Shown: piece after piece, positions 14,225-16,416 of the stretch
Position numbering within the stretch: the stretch's first letter is position 1
How the letters are laid out: every line of letters starts with the position of its first letter
Assembly: GCA_016285415.1 (NCBI GenBank)
Contig: JAEEQU010000015.1
Span: forward strand, 1 to 16,416
Length of the DNA: 16,416 nucleotides
DNA from: Alphaproteobacteria bacterium
Lineage (GTDB): Bacteria; Pseudomonadota; Alphaproteobacteria; Rs-D84
Direction: 5' to 3'
The notes under the pieces: model-generated
What the model saw: only the letters and a program-made list of their open reading frames with translations
What the model was told of the DNA's origin: nothing
The model's database searches: none
Translations under genes and position numbers: made by a program

Positions 14225-16201
14225 CTATAAAAACAATTGCGTATCACGGCTATCGGCTGTTTGAACCGCCTTTTCTATATTCTTTTGACTAGATACGACA
14301 TACACCGTATTTTTGGTACGTGTTACCGCCGTATACAAAATTTGGCGGTTCAATAGCGGACTATTTTCAGATTCTGGCAAAAATACCAAAACATTATGAT
14401 ATTCAGACCCTTGGGATTTATGTATCGTAATTGCATACGCCGCATCAACCGCATCGGTCGGCAGTAAATACAGTGGATAGAACATATAATTTCCAATACG
14501 GAATATTATGCCATTGCCTGCCTGATTACTTTTATTGGCAACATCTTCACGCCGTATCATCATATATTTCTTGCCGTTTAATAATACAATAATACCAATG
14601 TCCCCATTACTTAAATCATAAAGATTCTGATTTTTTGTCACAATAATTTGTTCACCCACAAAGAAATTACCAGAACTATCAATATCTGGATGTTTCGCCT
14701 TAATATATTCGCAAATTGTGTTGTTAATGCGTTTCGTGCCGCGTATTCCATGGTTTTCGGCACAAAGAATCTTGGCGTACCCTATGCGCTGCCAAATTGC
14801 GTCCAGTGTTTGTTCCGATACCGTTGATTGATTGGATATATCTGAATATACTTTATTATATTCTGCATCACTTTCATAAAATTTATAATACCAATTAATT
14901 ACCGCCGATTGTATTGCGCTTTCTTCGGATAATCGTAGGCATTTCACAATATTAGATTTTTCCGCGTCCACAATATCGGGCAAATTCAATTTATCCAACC
15001 ATTCAGTTTTTGGTTTTTCTGATTTTCCTTCTGTTTGAATCCAATCTTTAAATTTAAATACATCTGTATTTTCTGCCCCTGCTAAGCGGAAGTTTTTGGT
15101 CAATTCTATTACGCAATCTTTGCGTTTCTGCGTTAATTCACTGAATACCGCGCCTGGCTGAACCGGCGGCAATTGATCTTTATCGCCAAGTAAGAAAACA
15201 CGCGCATTTGCCGGCTGCTTAATTACATTCAGTAATTTTGCAAATAATTCCACATCTATCATACTGGCTTCATCAATGACAAAGATAGAATCCGACGGAA
15301 ATTGCTTTATTTCATGAGCATTGACATTGGACATGCCCAGCAATTTATGAATTGTTAGCGGTTGAACATCTGATATAATTTTATATGCTCTTTCTTGCCT
15401 TAATTCAGGTTTCATCTTATTCAAAGAATCCATTATGCTTTCTTTGATTCGCTTTGCCGCCTTGCCGCTGAATGCCGCCATATATACAGAATATTTCTTA
15501 TCTGCATTTTCTTTCTTGGACAACAATTCCCACAATAAATTACATATAACCGTTGTTTTACCCGTTCCTGGACCGCCTGTTATAATCAGATTCTTTGGTG
15601 TTACACCACCCTGCTTCGTCGACGCGCCATCACGTTCAATTGGCAAATTGGCGTATATGATTGCGTCTGCCTGTTCGTCCGATGGGGCACGATTTTCTGT
15701 GTTCATTGTTTGATATTTATTTTTTATATATTCTCTATCTGCCGACGCAATTTTGACCTTGGGCACCGCTGGAAATAATGTATTTATTCCATCTTCTACA
15801 TCTTGTTTTGCGCTAAAAAATCTTTCTGTAAACAACCAATTTTTATACACTACAAACATATCATTACGATATATTTCATCGGTTTTATAATTGCCATCTG
15901 TCGCGAAATAATCTTTGACCGCAGAAATACCATTTTCTATGATTTTATCATATAATTCCGCGTCATACTCTTGGTGCACCCCTGCTAATTTCTGCACCCA
16001 TTTATTTTTTAATGTTGCATCATCCAACGAAATGCAAATATTCCCATCATCTATCAAGGCAAAAAACAGCCCAAAAAATTTTAATAAATCATCAGACATG
16101 CCGTATTCGGATTTCAGCATAATCAAAACCCATTTCCAAATATCAGAAATCGCTTTTATAGATTTTAATGATTCAAAAAACTGTAAATAACTATCGTTCA
16201 T
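14225..16201 (-). CDS. recD: RecD, alpha subunit of exodeoxyribonuclease V (superfamily 1 helicase)
   Basis: RecD is the 5'-3' helicase of the RecBCD complex, which unwinds and trims double-strand breaks before RecA-dependent repair. Counting from the first of three ATGs, the landmarks are Walker A GGPGTGKT (211-218), a Q-type segment PSDEQADAI before it, FSGKAAKR (247-253), Walker B VIDEASM (310-316), GDKDQLPPVQPG (341-352), NFR (372-374), YAITIHKSQGSEY (591-603) and YTAVTRTK (625-632). The N-terminal 170 residues match the RecB-contacting domain only loosely. Length is a little above E. coli RecD (608). Start: three ATGs in a row (16207, 16204, 16201) follow AGGGA; the third has the best spacing (6 bases) and gives 658 residues. 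It lies just after recB, the usual recB-recD order. RecD2-type stand-alone helicases are longer and would not sit beside recB. Confidence 0.92.
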   Translation of the reverse strand: MNDSYLQFFESLKSIKAISDIWKWVLIMLKSEYGMSDDLLKFFGLFFALIDDGNICISLDDATLKNKWVQKLAGVHQEYDAELYDKIIENGISAVKDYFATDGNYKTDEIYRNDMFVVYKNWLFTERFFSAKQDVEDGINTLFPAVPKVKIASADREYIKNKYQTMNTENRAPSDEQADAIIYANLPIERDGASTKQGGVTPKNLIITGGPGTGKTTVICNLLWELLSKKENADKKYSVYMAAFSGKAAKRIKESIMDSLNKMKPELRQERAYKIISDVQPLTIHKLLGMSNVNAHEIKQFPSDSIFVIDEASMIDVELFAKLLNVIKQPANARVFLLGDKDQLPPVQPGAVFSELTQKRKDCVIELTKNFRLAGAENTDVFKFKDWIQTEGKSEKPKTEWLDKLNLPDIVDAEKSNIVKCLRLSEESAIQSAVINWYYKFYESDAEYNKVYSDISNQSTVSEQTLDAIWQRIGYAKILCAENHGIRGTKRINNTICEYIKAKHPDIDSSGNFFVGEQIIVTKNQNLYDLSNGDIGIIVLLNGKKYMMIRREDVANKSNQAGNGIIFRIGNYMFYPLYLLPTDAVDAAYAITIHKSQGSEYHNVLVFLPESENSPLLNRQILYTAVTRTKNTVYVVSSQKNIEKAVQTADSRDTQLFL

Positions 16202-16216
16202 CATCATTCCCTTTGA

Positions 16217-16416
16217 TTATACTTTAAAACTTTCAAATGCATCGCTTAATTTTTTATAATTCTGCCATGTGTGTGGGTATATTCCATTACCTGTTCCGGC
16301 GTTACATCCACGAACAAAGACATAATATACGCCCCCAAAATGCTGATTAAATATCTGTTCCGGCGTCTTGTCGGGATAAAACTGCCTAAGCCATTGAATC
16401 AAACAATATGAATACA
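16217..16416 (-). CDS. recB: RecB, C-terminal end (5' part outside window)
   Basis: The last 65 or so codons of a gene running in from the right edge. The translation YSYCLIQWLRQFYP, a linker, then HFGGVYYVFVRG and GIYPHTWQNYKKL matches the very end of the RecB nuclease domain, which in E. coli closes with a similar HFGG.IYLFLRG segment. RecB is the 3'-5' helicase and nuclease subunit of RecBCD. The frame is open to the window edge, so the TTG at 16402 is not a start. The stop (16217-16219) is about 10-15 bases before the recD start, so the two genes form an operon. The catalytic nuclease residues lie upstream, outside the window. The match is short but specific: AddA, the alternative enzyme, does not end in this way. 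Confidence 0.85.
   Translation of the reverse strand, partial: YSYCLIQWLRQFYPDKTPEQIFNQHFGGVYYVFVRGCNAGTGNGIYPHTWQNYKKLSDAFESFKV

Overview
The window looks like a chromosomal segment from an AT-rich, small-genome bacterium. The mix of genes and the wording of the proteins suggest a gut-associated alphaproteobacterium, perhaps of the RF32/Enterousia type. That placement is inference, since there is no rRNA gene here. Two genes encode secreted, cysteine-rich proteins; one carries an InlB/Listeria-Bacteroides-like repeat ending in a typical aromatic motif.

Layout. (1) 1-490: 3' end of the trigger factor gene, with an unusual His/Cys-rich stretch, then a two-way terminator. (2) 506-1641: a minus-strand secreted Cys-rich protein with its own promoter. 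(3) 1642-2746: the only long gene-free stretch, very AT-rich, with a 49-bp tandem repeat and other short repeats. (4) 2747-5108: hisS-prfA operon (minus), one base apart. (5) 5301-5903: an HdeD-like six-helix membrane protein (minus), divergent from (6) 6023-7391: an overlapping tatD-tcdA pair (plus) whose promoter implies a leaderless message. (7) 7423-10935: two neighbouring paralogous genes (minus), each with its own promoter, for large basic modular proteins: a helical N-terminal domain, a charged linker (one with an AT-hook), one or three copies of a module of about 65 residues, and a C-terminal coiled coil. I do not recognise this family; it is the best candidate for something undescribed. 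(8) 11093-11968: a PHP-family phosphoesterase (minus), divergent from (9) 12099-13991: a second secreted Cys-rich protein, which appears to start at an ATT codon. (10) 14104-14180: tRNA-Pro(UGG) with promoter and terminator. (11) 14225-16416: recD and the 3' end of recB (minus).

How the genes fit together. Most of the window is housekeeping: protein folding (tig), tRNA charging and translation termination (hisS, prfA), tRNA modification (tcdA), tRNA-Pro, and double-strand break repair (recB-recD). The accessory part is the two secreted Cys-rich proteins, whose promoters and leaders resemble each other, and the paralogous modular pair, which I infer may bind DNA. Many transcription units end in GC-rich hairpins built on CGCCC/GGGCG, and promoters with sigma70-like -35/-10 boxes can be read in front of most units.
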